DNA from: Planctomycetota bacterium | GTDB lineage: Bacteria > Planctomycetota > Planctomycetia > Gemmatales > Gemmataceae | DNA: 42,891 nucleotides | Reading direction: 5' to 3' | Assembly: GCA_009920765.1 (NCBI GenBank) | Contig: RFZJ01000030.1 | Span: 1 to 42,891 of the forward strand | In this document: positions 25,659 through 34,401 of the stretch, in pieces | Numbering within the stretch: the first letter of the stretch is position 1 | Layout of the letters: every line of letters starts with the position of its first letter | Position numbers and translations under genes: made by a program | Notes under the pieces: generated by a model | Told to the model about the DNA's origin: nothing | Seen by the model: the letters and a program-made list of their open reading frames with translations, nothing else | Databases searched by the model: none

Positions 25659-26876
25659 ATGTCAGTCCCCAATCGATTTAAAGTGACAATACTGCTGTTT
25701 ACCATCGTTTGCTTTGCGATGATTTGCCAACCACTTCTGGCTTTTCAAGAGGAACCTGTATTTCAGGGTAAAAAATTTGCAGAATGGGAAGCTCTCCTTA
25801 AAGTTAATTCCGATTACGATAAGCTCTCTGACGCTGAAAAAGAAAAATCGTCCCGATCACGAAGGGCTGGGCTGATTGCTTTGGAATTAATGGCGAATTC
25901 TTTGGATAAAAGAATACTTCCGGCAATGGTGTTGGTTTTAAAAAATGATCCCGATGAGAAGTTGCGGGAAACTGCAGCGTTATCGCTTATGCGAGTGGCT
26001 TTAAAGATGGCGGAAAAAACCAAATCATCATCTGCCAGACAGTATGCGGCGGAAGCCTTGAAGGAAACGCTTGAAAAAGATAAATCGATAAGAGTCAAAG
26101 AAATCGCAGCATCTTCATTGGGAAAAATCGTACCTGAATCTGCACCAGCTATCCCCATTCTGGTTTTGGCCATCAAACAAAAAGACACAGGGTTACGAGT
26201 TGCTGCAGCGGATGCGTTGCGAAGGTTGGGGCCCGAAGCCAAGGGGGCAGCCCCTGATCTACGTGCCTTGGCTTTAGATGCAACTGCAGACATTATATCA
26301 AAATCATTTGCATTTCTAGCGCTTGGAAATTTAAAAGATGTAGAATCCATTCCTGCGCTTTTGCAAACAGTTCAAGATGCCAAAATGCCATTGGAGTTAA
26401 GGCTGCCCGCCGCAAATGCAATTTCAATGATGGGCGGCGAAGCAGGAGGGGCATTCTCAGAGAAATTGGGGTTATTACTGGTGGACGAAAGCACCCCTAA
26501 AGATTTAAAAATAGCGTTGTCGATTACGCTTGATAGTCAGGAAAGTTTTGCCTATCCTGCCTGGAAATCGATGGTTCCCGCTCTTAAGGACCGTGATGCT
26601 GCAGTCCGCTCAATAATATTACATTGTCTGGGAAATATTGGAGCGAAATTGCAAAAGGATTTTAAAGTGGTGCAGGTGGCGGTTCTTGCATGTGTCAATG
26701 ACTCGGCACTGGAAGTAAGGCTTGCTGCTGTAGAAACGTTGGGACGGTGGGGGCCTGAACTTGCAGATGATGAGGTTGTAAAAAAGATTGAAGGCCTGAC
26801 CAAGGATACCGCAAAGGAAATGCGAGAAACAGCAGCAACCGTCTTGAAAAGGCTTAAGGGAACTTCTTCAAATTAA
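25659..26876 (+). CDS. Secreted HEAT-repeat protein
   Basis: This 405-residue protein has an N-terminal signal peptide (VTILLFTIVCFAMICQPLLA, cleavage likely near LAF-QEE). Almost all the rest consists of HEAT/PBS-lyase-type helical repeats of about 35-40 residues. Examples are LRETAALSLMRVALKMA, IRVKEIAASSLGKIVPES, LRVAAADALRRLGPEA, VRSIILHCLGNIG and VRLAAVETLGRWGPEL. Such repeats form curved scaffolds for protein binding and are abundant in planctomycete exported proteins. No catalytic domain is visible. GGGAG lies 8 bases before the ATG. Its stop overlaps the convergent selD stop by four bases. Confidence 0.85.
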   Translation: MSVPNRFKVTILLFTIVCFAMICQPLLAFQEEPVFQGKKFAEWEALLKVNSDYDKLSDAEKEKSSRSRRAGLIALELMANSLDKRILPAMVLVLKNDPDEKLRETAALSLMRVALKMAEKTKSSSARQYAAEALKETLEKDKSIRVKEIAASSLGKIVPESAPAIPILVLAIKQKDTGLRVAAADALRRLGPEAKGAAPDLRALALDATADIISKSFAFLALGNLKDVESIPALLQTVQDAKMPLELRLPAANAISMMGGEAGGAFSEKLGLLLVDESTPKDLKIALSITLDSQESFAYPAWKSMVPALKDRDAAVRSIILHCLGNIGAKLQKDFKVVQVAVLACVNDSALEVRLAAVETLGRWGPELADDEVVKKIEGLTKDTAKEMRETAATVLKRLKGTSSN

Positions 26877-27934
26877 GGCTTAAAAACAAGGTGATGCGAT
26901 CCTTTAGCCTGAACTTCGCCGACTTCAACCGCACAAATTGCCCCGTTGGCTAGGGCAGCTTTTATAAATAATGGTACCTCTTCTTTAGGTAAGCTGACTA
27001 GCAATCCGCCCGAGGTTTGGGCATCCAAAGCCAATTCCATGGAAACGGAATCGGGGTTACCTTCAATGCGAAGGTGGGGGAGAATATATTCTCGGTTTGT
27101 TTTACTGGCACGGGTGAAAAAGCGCTTGGAAATCAAAGCTTCAACCCCAGCAAAGCGAGGGAGTTTTTGTAATTCAAAAACAAGGGTCGAATTGCTTCCC
27201 AGGGCCATTTCCAGTGCATGACCAGCAAAACCATATCCAGTGATATCGGTCATACCGTGTGGGTGTAGGTTTTGCAGTGCCTCTGCACCCACTTTATTTA
27301 GTTGAACCATGCTTAAACATGCAGCTTTAAAAAGATTTTCCGGGCAGGCGTTTGCCTTGTGCGCAGTGGTTATAAAACCAGTTCCCAAAGGTTTGGTGAG
27401 AACAAGTTTATCGCCCGGTTTGGCCCCGGAATTGGTTAGCACTTTATCTGGATGTACTATACCTGTTACAGAAAGGCCGAATTTAATTTCTTTGTCTCGG
27501 ATGGTATGGCCACCAACAATGACCGCGCCAGCAACCATGCATCTTTCTGCCCCGCCTTCCAGTATTTTTCCCAACCAGGTTAATTGAGGGTCTTCATCAT
27601 CGGGGTATGCGACAAGATTCAAAGCGGTTTTAGGACTGCCTCCCATGGCATAAACATCAGAAAGGGCGTTGGCAGCTGCAATCTGGCCATATAGGTACGG
27701 ATCATCCACCACGGGAGGAAAGAAATCCACTGTTTGAACCAAAGCGATTTCATTTGTTAATTTGAAAACGCCTGCATCATCGTGAGTTTCTGTACCCACC
27801 AGCAAATTTGGGTCTTTAGAGCGGGGCACATTTTGCAGAACCTGCGAAATCCCCCCCGGGGAAAGCTTCCCCGCTCACCCCGCACACGATGCGTAATCGG
27901 TCAATCTTTTCTTTCGACCAAAAAAACTAAACAT
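26873..27934 (-). CDS. selD: Selenophosphate synthetase SelD, itself a selenoprotein (in-frame UGA at codon 20)
   Basis: SelD makes selenophosphate from selenide and ATP for selenocysteine synthesis. A naive frame begins only at 27829, but the true N-terminus reads through TGA at 27875-27877. From the ATG at 27934 it gives MFSFFGRKKRLTDYASCAG-U-AGKLSPGG, which aligns with the E. coli SelD segment containing catalytic Cys17 and Lys20; here U20 and K23. Beyond it, NLLVGTETHDDAGVF, YGQIAAANALSDVYAMGG, GGHTIRDKEIKFGLSVTG, DITGYGFAGHALEMA and LALDAQTSGGLLVS are standard SelD motifs. Length with Sec is 353 residues. GGAGAG lies just before the ATG. The gene follows the SelW-like gene by 8 bases, so both are one operon. 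SelA, SelB and tRNA-Sec are not in this window. Confidence 0.93.
27832..27849 (-). promoter_or_regulatory. Candidate bacterial SECIS element in selD
   Basis: On the minus strand, about 30 bases after the UGA, TTT-C-GCAG-GTT-CTGC-AAA folds into a short stem with a bulged C. The apical part GCAGGTTCTGC closely resembles the upper stem-loop of E. coli fdhF (GCAGGTCTGC, with a bulged U below it). The loop starts with G. From memory, bacterial SECIS loops lie roughly 16-37 bases after the UGA, which this fits. Confidence 0.5.
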
Positions 27935-27942
27935 GTCTCTCC

Positions 27943-28188
27943 TTATTTAACTTCGGCCAATAATATTTCCACTTGTTTTAACATTGAATCTTCATCGGGA
28001 AACTTCCCCTCCGCTAATTTTGAGTAAAGCAGCTTTCCATTTGCCGTCAATTCAAAACAACCCCCACTTGATGGAATTAATTTCATTTCGAGAATTTGCA
28101 TTTTGAATTGTGCCAGCAATTTTGCTGTCAAACTGACAGCCTGAGGTTCATAGTTTCACTTTGAGCAATATCTTAATTCAACTTTCAT
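27943..28188 (-). CDS. SelW/Rdx-type selenoprotein with CxxU motif
   Basis: A frame starting after the TGA hides the true protein. From the ATG at 28188, with AGGAAAGG 6 bases upstream, it reads MKVELRYCSK-U-NYEPQAVSL, with TGA at 28156-28158 as codon 11. This gives C8-S-K-U11, the redox motif of the Rdx (SelW/SelT/SelH) thioredoxin-like family, right after the first beta strand as expected. The rest, MKLIPSSGGCFELTANGKLLYSKLAEGKFPDE, matches the family pattern with a G-x-F-E-V-like strand and a K-x-x-G-x-F-P motif. Total length is 81 residues. These small proteins are thought to be thiol-disulfide oxidoreductases. The gene is 8 bases upstream of selD, also a selenoprotein. Confidence 0.9.
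28124..28140 (-). promoter_or_regulatory. Candidate bacterial SECIS element in the SelW-like gene
   Basis: Fifteen bases after the UGA the minus strand reads GCTGTC-AGTTT-GACAGC, a perfect 6-pair stem with a 5-base loop. The second loop base is G followed by T, as in known bacterial SECIS elements where a G among the first loop bases contacts SelB. Stem length and distance from the UGA fit the bacterial pattern. Confidence 0.65.
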
Positions 28189-28304
28189 GATCAACCTTTC
28201 CTGATTTTAGGAACTCTTATACTAACATTTGGAATCACTTACACTAAAAGTATGTTAGGCTTTGACGGATGCAGGTTCAACTTTAAGTCATTGGATTTAG
28301 GCCG

Positions 28305-28772
28305 ATGGATGAAATTCCCGATACCGTGCCCGACACCGTGATTATTCGTAGCGTAAAGGAAAATCCCAAGAAATGTTCCGTGATACCCTTGAAGGGAAAG
28401 CCCGGCATAATCTTGTTGAATTATCCTTTAAAAAAAACTTTAAGTTTACCTAATTATATTCGTCTTTCTGCAGATGGTCCGCCACTTTCCTTGGCTGATA
28501 ATGATAAAGGAATTCTTCTGTTGGATGGGAGTTGGCGTACTGCGGGTAATATGGAAAGAGATTTTGCCTCGATTCCCCCAAGATCTTTAAGACAGTACAA
28601 AACAGCCTACCCTAGAACCTCCAAATTGGGAACCGATCCTGAAAACGGATTGGCGTCAATTGAAGCACTTTATGTTGCATATTTTATTTTAAATAGAAAT
28701 CCAATTGGCCTATTGGATCACTACTACTGGAAAAAAGAATTTCTGGAGCTAAACAACTTTCCTGCTCCCTAA
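28305..28772 (+). CDS. DTW/Tsr3-like aminocarboxypropyltransferase
   Basis: This 155-residue protein carries the motif LLLDGSWRTAGNM, matching the D-x-[ST]-W core of DTW/Tsr3 SPOUT-like enzymes. YKTAYPRTS and GLASIEALYVAYFILNR follow, where the family has its conserved Arg-Ser and S-x-x-E-A-L residues. Family members transfer the aminocarboxypropyl group of SAM to uridine in tRNA (TapT/TuaA) or to rRNA (Tsr3). The protein is short and the N-terminal zinc-binding Cys set of classic DTW proteins is absent, so it sits between the two subfamilies. It is divergent from the selenoprotein operon. The exact target RNA is unknown. Confidence 0.68.
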   Translation: MDEIPDTVPDTVIIRSVKENPKKCSVIPLKGKPGIILLNYPLKKTLSLPNYIRLSADGPPLSLADNDKGILLLDGSWRTAGNMERDFASIPPRSLRQYKTAYPRTSKLGTDPENGLASIEALYVAYFILNRNPIGLLDHYYWKKEFLELNNFPAP

Positions 28773-28777
28773 TGCAA

Positions 28778-30715
28778 TCACTTTTTTGGCTGTGCCTCAA
28801 GAAACTCTGCCAAGGCGGTAGCTAATGCCGTTGAGGATGAAGGTTGCATTTTCAAGCGCATTACCAACCCTTTAAAAGAGTCTTCTGCAACTTTCATATA
28901 CTTTGGATCCTGTGTGTGCTTTGATAGTTTCACAAGGTTGCTTAACGCTGCACTGTTTGCGGAAGGCTGTGCACCATCGTATTGATCAATAGAACGGGCA
29001 AAAAGTTTTTCGTGCTCTTCAGAAGTTTGGAAGAATGGCCCCGAACCTTGTTTGCCATGATGCTTGATCATTTTTTCATTCAATTCAACTGCTTGGGCGA
29101 GGCGCTTTTTGTCGCCGTTGATTTCGTATAAGGTTAATAACCCGTGTATTAAGTAAGCGTAGTCATCAAGATAAGCAAGGATTTTAGCCTGTGCTTTTTC
29201 TCCAGGAACTGCGCCAAAACTTCGCATTAATCTACCGTCAGCCTGTTGCAGATTGTTTAAAATAAAATCAGATGCCTTCTCAGCAGCTTTTAGATAGGCA
29301 GGGTTATTAAGTGCCTTTGAAGCCATAGCAAGGCCGGCAATCATCTGGCCATTCCAACCTGTTAGAATCTTGGTATCTAAAAAAGGCCGGATGCGATTGT
29401 TTCGTAAAAGCAGGAGTTTTTTTCGGGAGGAATCAAGGGAAGCTTCAAGTTTTTCAAGGGGAATTTTTTGGCTGAGTGCTAGTTTCTCGGGCAACATTGA
29501 CCGCCTTAGAATGAAAAATTTCTCTTCGAAATTAGGTTCGCTACCGTAGGCGGTTTTGAAAAGTTCGAGCTCGGATTTTTCTTTAAGGACTTGGGAAAGC
29601 TCTTTGTCTGTCCAAACATAAAACTTGCCTTCTTCGCCATCGCTATCCGCATCGAGGGCAGAGTAAAACCCGCCATCGGGAGAAGTCATTTCTCGAAGAA
29701 TAAAAGCACAAGTTGAATTAAGTGCTTGTTCGTAGAGAGGGTTTTTGTTGTTAAAAAGTGCCCGGGAATAAGCTTCACAAAGCTGGGCGTTGTCATAGAG
29801 CATTTTTTCAAAGTGAGGAATAGTCCAGGAGGGTTCGACGGTGTAGCGATGGAATCCACCTCCTAGATGATCAAAAATACCGCCCAAGGCCATTTGATCA
29901 AGGGTGAAGGAAACAATGGATTTGATGTTGCCAGTTGTGTCGTTTCCTTGTTCGCGTTGCAAAAGTTTAAGATAGCAGGGGGTGGGGAATTTTGGCCCTT
30001 GGAAGTTTCTCGCTTGTGAGCCAAACCCCCCGTATTTAGGATCAAAGCCTTCCTGGACAGCTTCAACAGATGCATTAACCAAGGCTTTTTCAAGCGGAAT
30101 CAGAGCCAATCCAACAGTTTCGCCAAGTAAGACTCTCCGTGTTGAAGTGGCTAGTTTGTCGGCTTGTTCCTCAACATTTTTTTGTTCAGTTTTGTAAACA
30201 TTAAGGATGCCTTCCAACACGGATTTAAAACCGCGCATGTTCTGGCCCTGAACCTCCTTGTCAAAGGGGGGCCAGTAGGTGCCACCAAAAAAAGGCTTGG
30301 CGTCAGGCAGAAGAAACATTGACAAAGGCCAGCCACCTCTTTGGCCCAGTACATTCAGCGAAGTTAAATAGGCATGATCGATGTCCGGCCTTTCTTCTCG
30401 ATCAACCTTGATGCATACAAAGTTCTGGTTCAGAATTTTTGCTATAACTTCGTTCGAAAAAGATTCTTTTTCCATTACATGGCACCAATGACATGCGCTG
30501 TAGCCGATGGAAAGGAAGACGAGTTTTTTTTCTGCCTTGGCTTTTTTGAAAGCATCTTCGCCCCAAGGGTACCAGTCCACGGGATTGTGGGCGTGTTGCC
30601 TGAGATAGGGACTGGCCTCTTTTGCAAGCCGATTGGGTTTGCCTTTTTCTTCACCCCAAGCGGATTGAATCAAGGACAAAAAAGCGAGAAATATCCAGGC
30701 ATTTCGCAAATTCAT
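28778..30715 (-). CDS. Secreted YyaL/SSP411-type thioredoxin-domain protein (DUF255)
   Basis: This 645-residue protein begins with a signal peptide ([16 protein letters not shown]). A DUF255 thioredoxin-like domain follows with [22 protein letters not shown] and the redox motif [14 protein letters not shown] (C75, C78). [27 protein letters not shown] is also diagnostic. The long C-terminal part is an alpha/alpha-toroid like those of glycan-processing enzymes ([28 protein letters not shown] and [22 protein letters not shown]). The biological substrate of this family is not known. The gene follows a DsbD-N-like gene by 18 bases, suggesting a shared envelope redox role. Confidence 0.92.
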   Translation of the reverse strand: MNLRNAWIFLAFLSLIQSAWGEEKGKPNRLAKEASPYLRQHAHNPVDWYPWGEDAFKKAKAEKKLVFLSIGYSACHWCHVMEKESFSNEVIAKILNQNFVCIKVDREERPDIDHAYLTSLNVLGQRGGWPLSMFLLPDAKPFFGGTYWPPFDKEVQGQNMRGFKSVLEGILNVYKTEQKNVEEQADKLATSTRRVLLGETVGLALIPLEKALVNASVEAVQEGFDPKYGGFGSQARNFQGPKFPTPCYLKLLQREQGNDTTGNIKSIVSFTLDQMALGGIFDHLGGGFHRYTVEPSWTIPHFEKMLYDNAQLCEAYSRALFNNKNPLYEQALNSTCAFILREMTSPDGGFYSALDADSDGEEGKFYVWTDKELSQVLKEKSELELFKTAYGSEPNFEEKFFILRRSMLPEKLALSQKIPLEKLEASLDSSRKKLLLLRNNRIRPFLDTKILTGWNGQMIAGLAMASKALNNPAYLKAAEKASDFILNNLQQADGRLMRSFGAVPGEKAQAKILAYLDDYAYLIHGLLTLYEINGDKKRLAQAVELNEKMIKHHGKQGSGPFFQTSEEHEKLFARSIDQYDGAQPSANSAALSNLVKLSKHTQDPKYMKVAEDSFKGLVMRLKMQPSSSTALATALAEFLEAQPKK

Positions 30716-30733
30716 GACATGTCCAATTGTTGA

Positions 30734-31201
30734 TTAAGGAAGTTTGAGCGTAGCCACGGCAGGCGCAAGGCAAGATTTTTTAGAGCAAGCTTGGTATTTT
30801 ACCACAACATCCAAAGGGGAGGTTTCATTTCTTGGAACTGCAACCCTTAACTTGATTTTTATAGTTCCCTCGTAGGTTGAATAATCGCCTACAATATCAT
30901 CCTTCACAAGTTTGCCTGCAGGATATTCTACTTTTGCAGGGATCGATTTTCCTTCTGCTTTGATACTGACGCTGGTTTGTACGGATGCCAGATCTGGGTT
31001 TACAACGGGGTTCGCATAAAGGTGGTACCCAGGTTCGACAGAAAGCGTAATGACGACGAATTTTTCTTCCGCAGTGGTTGAGGGTTCCTTGTTAATTTCC
31101 ACCTTGACCACTTTTGAACTATCTGAACCTTGTGCATTGGCATCGATGGATATTTGGAATGAAATTAAAAGAGCGCAAAGGAAAAGCATGGATTGTTTCA
31201 T
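30734..31201 (-). CDS. DsbD N-terminal-like (DsbDalpha) secreted protein
   Basis: This 155-residue protein has a signal peptide (SMLFLCALLISFQISIDANA). One immunoglobulin-like domain follows, with FVVITLSVEPGYHLYANPV, DYSTYEGTIKIKLRVAVPR and a C-terminal VVKYQACSKKSCLAPAVATLKLP. The YQACxxxxCLxP pattern is the redox pair of the N-terminal domain of DsbD. The membrane and thioredoxin domains of full DsbD are absent, so it must work with other redox partners. It heads the transcript with the YyaL-type gene. AAGGA lies 8 bases before the ATG. Confidence 0.85.
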   Translation of the reverse strand: MKQSMLFLCALLISFQISIDANAQGSDSSKVVKVEINKEPSTTAEEKFVVITLSVEPGYHLYANPVVNPDLASVQTSVSIKAEGKSIPAKVEYPAGKLVKDDIVGDYSTYEGTIKIKLRVAVPRNETSPLDVVVKYQACSKKSCLAPAVATLKLP

Positions 31202-31314
31202 TGTAAGAATCCTTCAAGGAATAAGATGTTCAAATACCAGTTATTAATTTATCATCATTTGGGTAATTAAGACAAATCCAATTGGAACATTTAGGTGATT
31301 ACCACGAGGGAAGC

Positions 31315-32193
31315 ATGGGAAGAATGAGATTTTTAACGACATTGGTTCTTGCTATTTGTGTTTCTTGCATGGTTTTGGCACAAGATACCCCCAAAAAGCC
31401 TGAAGCAACCAAGGAGATTGCCAAAAGTGTTTGGGATAAGTTGAATGCTGGGCCATTTGCAGTTTTTGAATCAAATAAAATCATTTTGATGGTGCCTAAA
31501 ACAGCGGAATCAAAAGCAAAAGATATAGCTTCGAACCTTGAAAAGTACTATGAAAATGCAGCAAAAAGCGTTGGCTATAAGGAAGACAACACTCCTTGGA
31601 ATGGTAAACTCATGGTATTTGTCCTGCCCGAAAGAGAGCAGTTTGTTGCATTTGTTCGAAGGGTGGAAAAGCGCTCGCCTAACGGTGATGATCATGGATC
31701 ATTTGGGATTCTTGAGGGTATTCCGTATATGGCGTCAGGCCCGACCAAGCCCAAAGATTTTAGTAGTTCTGAATTGCAGGCTTATAAAGAGATGGGCGGG
31801 GCTTTGCTTCGTTCAAAGGCTGGACCAAAAACACCATTACCTGATTGGGTGGTTGATGGATTTGGCAGGGCGGTTCACTGGCGGGTTCAAGGCGGGAACA
31901 ATAAATCAGTCCAAAATGATAGAAGAAAAGTCCAGATAATTGCACGCAAGGTCTCTTCTGTGAGCGAAATTTGGAATGGTTCAGATGCCGAGGCTACCCC
32001 CTTGCTTCAAGCCAGTGTCATGGAGTTCATTGCCTTTGGTCCTCAATCTTCCAAGCTTAATGATTTTCTTAAAGGGTTTGTCCCGGAAGAAAATGGCGAT
32101 GCTAAATCAGCAGAACAAGCACTGGATTCCTCAGGTTTCGCAGCCAAGAATATCCTTGGTGCGTGGAAGCTGTGGGTGCTTTCAACGAAGTGA
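31315..32193 (+). CDS. Secreted protein of unknown function, peptidase-MA-like layout
   Basis: The ATG at 31315 is preceded by GAGGGA and gives a signal peptide (MRFLTTLVLAICVSCMVLAQ). The mature part of about 270 residues starts with a helix-strand region (GPFAVFESNKIILMVPKTAE) and contains WNGKLMVFVLPEREQFVAFVRRVEK. Later it has LPDWVVDGFGRAVHWRVQGG, a layout recalling gluzincin-like secreted proteins in which P-x-W-x-x-x-G-x-A follows the active-site helix. However, no HExxH zinc motif is present, so peptidase activity is not supported. I do not recognise the family. Its stop directly abuts the convergent cysteine desulfurase stop. Confidence 0.7.
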   Translation: MGRMRFLTTLVLAICVSCMVLAQDTPKKPEATKEIAKSVWDKLNAGPFAVFESNKIILMVPKTAESKAKDIASNLEKYYENAAKSVGYKEDNTPWNGKLMVFVLPEREQFVAFVRRVEKRSPNGDDHGSFGILEGIPYMASGPTKPKDFSSSELQAYKEMGGALLRSKAGPKTPLPDWVVDGFGRAVHWRVQGGNNKSVQNDRRKVQIIARKVSSVSEIWNGSDAEATPLLQASVMEFIAFGPQSSKLNDFLKGFVPEENGDAKSAEQALDSSGFAAKNILGAWKLWVLSTK

Positions 32194-33336
32194 TCAAAGG
32201 GAAAGTATTTCTCGAAGTGCAGAGATTATCTGGTCGATATCGCTTTCGGTGTTAAATGCACCAGGACTGATTCGAACTGCGCCATCAGGGAATGTGTTGA
32301 TTGATTTGTGGATATAGGGCGAGCAATGCAAGCCCGGCCTTACAGCAATGTTAAAGGCTTCATCAAGGATACTGCCTATTTCTGGTGCGGCAAGCATTTC
32401 CGATTTAAAAGAAACAGTTGCGACAGTGCGACTCGGGTCATCACTTCCGAAAACCGTAAGGCCTGGTATTTCCTTAAGATTGCTTCGGAGTTTTGCAACA
32501 AGTTTGCTTTCCCTGTGGTGAATGTTGGCAATGCCTTCCTGATCAAGCCAAGCCAAGCCAGCAGCAAGGCCGGCAATGCCAAGAACATTTGGGGTTCCAC
32601 CTTCAAGATGATAAGGCATTTCCTTGGGTTGAGTTTCAGTGGAAGAGTCGCCTCCGGTTCCACCTTCTCTCCAAGTGCGAAGAGCAACGCGTTCTCCAGA
32701 ATAAAGAAAGCCAGTGCCAGTTGGGCCAAAAAGGCATTTATGCCCCGGACAGGCGAGAAGATCGATTTTTTGAGCATGAATATCAATGGGAACAACTCCA
32801 GCAGTCTGGGCCCCATCAACTAAAAAGATGATGTTTTTTTCCCTGCAGATAGATCCTACTTCGGTGATGGGTTGAATGGTGCCTAGAACATTGCTTGCAT
32901 GGGTAAGTGCAACCAGTCGGGTTTTCGGGCAGATGGCGTTTTTGATTTGTTGGGGGTCGATAAACCCTTGAGAATCAGCCTTGATTTTTGAGAGAGAGAT
33001 CTTGCCAGCAAGTTCCATGATACGCAGTGGCCTACTAACACTGTTATGCTCAAGGTCGGTGGTGATAACATGGTCGCCTTCATTTAAAAGGCCCTTGAAT
33101 GCCATGTTAAGGGCATCGGTACAGTTAAGGGTGAAAACAAAGCGTTCGGGCGAAGAGCCTTTAAAAAGCTGATTGAGTCGATGTCTGCAATCATCTAGGG
33201 TTCTTTCGGCTGCAAGGGCCATTTTATGACCTGCCCGGCCGGGATTTGCAAGGTCTTCGCGTGCAAAGCGATCCATGGCCTTATAAACTGATTCAGGCTT
33301 GGGGAAACTCGTTGCGGCGTTGTCGAGATAAATCAT
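32194..33336 (-). CDS. Cysteine desulfurase family protein (class V aminotransferase fold)
   Basis: This PLP enzyme has 380 residues. It begins MIYLDNAATSFPKPESVY. The PLP-binding Lys is K200 in LLACPGHKCLFGPTGTGFLY. The sulfur-accepting Cys is C338 in VRPGLHCSPYIHK. TTDLEHNSVSRPL, VDGAQTAGVVPIDI and EGGTPNVLGIAGLAAGL are also typical. It should release sulfur from cysteine as a persulfide. It is the last gene of the SAM-riboswitch operon, after the E1-like ThiF protein, so I infer that it supplies sulfur for thiocarboxylate formation on the CysO-like carrier. A role in selenium supply to the nearby selD is conceivable, but that is a separate operon. Confidence 0.9.
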   Translation of the reverse strand: MIYLDNAATSFPKPESVYKAMDRFAREDLANPGRAGHKMALAAERTLDDCRHRLNQLFKGSSPERFVFTLNCTDALNMAFKGLLNEGDHVITTDLEHNSVSRPLRIMELAGKISLSKIKADSQGFIDPQQIKNAICPKTRLVALTHASNVLGTIQPITEVGSICREKNIIFLVDGAQTAGVVPIDIHAQKIDLLACPGHKCLFGPTGTGFLYSGERVALRTWREGGTGGDSSTETQPKEMPYHLEGGTPNVLGIAGLAAGLAWLDQEGIANIHHRESKLVAKLRSNLKEIPGLTVFGSDDPSRTVATVSFKSEMLAAPEIGSILDEAFNIAVRPGLHCSPYIHKSINTFPDGAVRISPGAFNTESDIDQIISALREILSL

Positions 33337-33360
33337 GTACAGCTCATCTGGGCGTTTAAA

Positions 33361-34401
33361 TTAGTGTCCGATGTAACGGGCATAAAGCGTTTTGGCCCTG
33401 TCTACATCGCTCGTACCTTTAATAATAGCCCGCCCATCGGGGAAAACGGTGAACTCACAGTCTTCAGCATTAAATTTAAGCATAAACTTATTGAAGCTTA
33501 CTTCGCCCAAGGTTTTAAGTTGAGCAGCCATATCTTCAAACTTAAGTTTATTAGGTGTACGATTGGAAATTTGAACGGCGTTTCTGCCACACAAACTTGT
33601 GGTTTGTGAACCGAACTCACCCTCGATCCATTCGAATTTACGGTGCTTGCAGCAAGGGCAATCAACCTTACCTAGAAGCGGAGCAATCCTTACCCTGCGA
33701 TAAGTGTTTTCCCAAACATCAATTTGCACGAGTTCTTTGTTGATGGTTTCAGGCTTGCCCGAAAGAATCTTGATTGCTTCGGTGGCTTGCATGCTTGCGA
33801 TAATGTTGACAACAGGGCCGAGAACACCGGCAGTTTCGCAAGTATCGGCAGATCCGGGCGAGGGGGCAGCTTCAAATACGCAGCGAAGGCATGGAGTTTG
33901 ATTCGGGATGATGGTCATGGTCATGCCATTGCTGCCAATGACCCCACCATATACCCATGGCTTATTATACTTGACCGCAATATCGTTGATGAGATAGCGG
34001 ATTTCAAAGTTGTCGGTGCCATCAAGAATCAGATCTGCACCTTCACAAAGCGATTCAATGTTGGTTCGATCGATATCGGTAACTACAGATTCGATGTTGA
34101 TGGAAGAATTGATGGCACGAAGCTTGCGTGCAGCGGCCTCTGCTTTCGGAAGGTTTTCGGTAACATCATTTTCATCGAAAAGCACTTGTCGCTGAAGATT
34201 GCTGGGCTCAATGAAATCACGATCAACAACTTTGATAGAGCCAATGCCTGCCCTTGCAAGGTTGTTGGCAAGTACCGTGCCCAGGGCCCCGCATCCGCAA
34301 AGGGTAACTTTGGAAGCCAAAAGCTTGCGCTGTCCCTCTTCGCCAACCCCGTGGAAGCGCATTTGTCTGCTGTAGCGATCAATGGACTTGAAGTCGATCA
34401 T
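33361..34401 (-). CDS. ThiF/MoeB-type E1 adenylyltransferase for a ubiquitin-like sulfur carrier
   Basis: This enzyme adenylates the C-terminal Gly of a ubiquitin-like sulfur carrier so that sulfur can be added. In its 346 residues, IDRYSRQMRFHGVGEEGQRK is the family start and CGCGALGTVLANNLARAG the nucleotide loop. The zinc pairs are C171xxC174 and C248xxC251, and DTCETAGVLGP holds the catalytic-loop Cys188. A C-terminal extension (about residues 263-346, with SLCGRNAVQIS and FPDGRAIIKGTSDVDRAKTL) is present; no rhodanese domain is fused. Its start overlaps the upstream 116-residue gene by four bases. The neighbouring carrier ends in Gly-Gly, so it is the likely partner. Confidence 0.92.
   Translation of the reverse strand: MIDFKSIDRYSRQMRFHGVGEEGQRKLLASKVTLCGCGALGTVLANNLARAGIGSIKVVDRDFIEPSNLQRQVLFDENDVTENLPKAEAAARKLRAINSSINIESVVTDIDRTNIESLCEGADLILDGTDNFEIRYLINDIAVKYNKPWVYGGVIGSNGMTMTIIPNQTPCLRCVFEAAPSPGSADTCETAGVLGPVVNIIASMQATEAIKILSGKPETINKELVQIDVWENTYRRVRIAPLLGKVDCPCCKHRKFEWIEGEFGSQTTSLCGRNAVQISNRTPNKLKFEDMAAQLKTLGEVSFNKFMLKFNAEDCEFTVFPDGRAIIKGTSDVDRAKTLYARYIGH

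Noticed and set aside
27857..27873. Perfect 7-pair hairpin directly after the selD UGA
   Set aside because: It begins one base after the UGA, too close for known bacterial SECIS geometry; the hairpin at 27832-27849 fits better. It may still affect decoding.
28222..28258. Inverted repeat CTAACAT/ATGTTAG between the selenoprotein operon and the DTW gene
   Set aside because: Only 7 pairs with a 23-base spacer; too weak to call an operator without comparative data.
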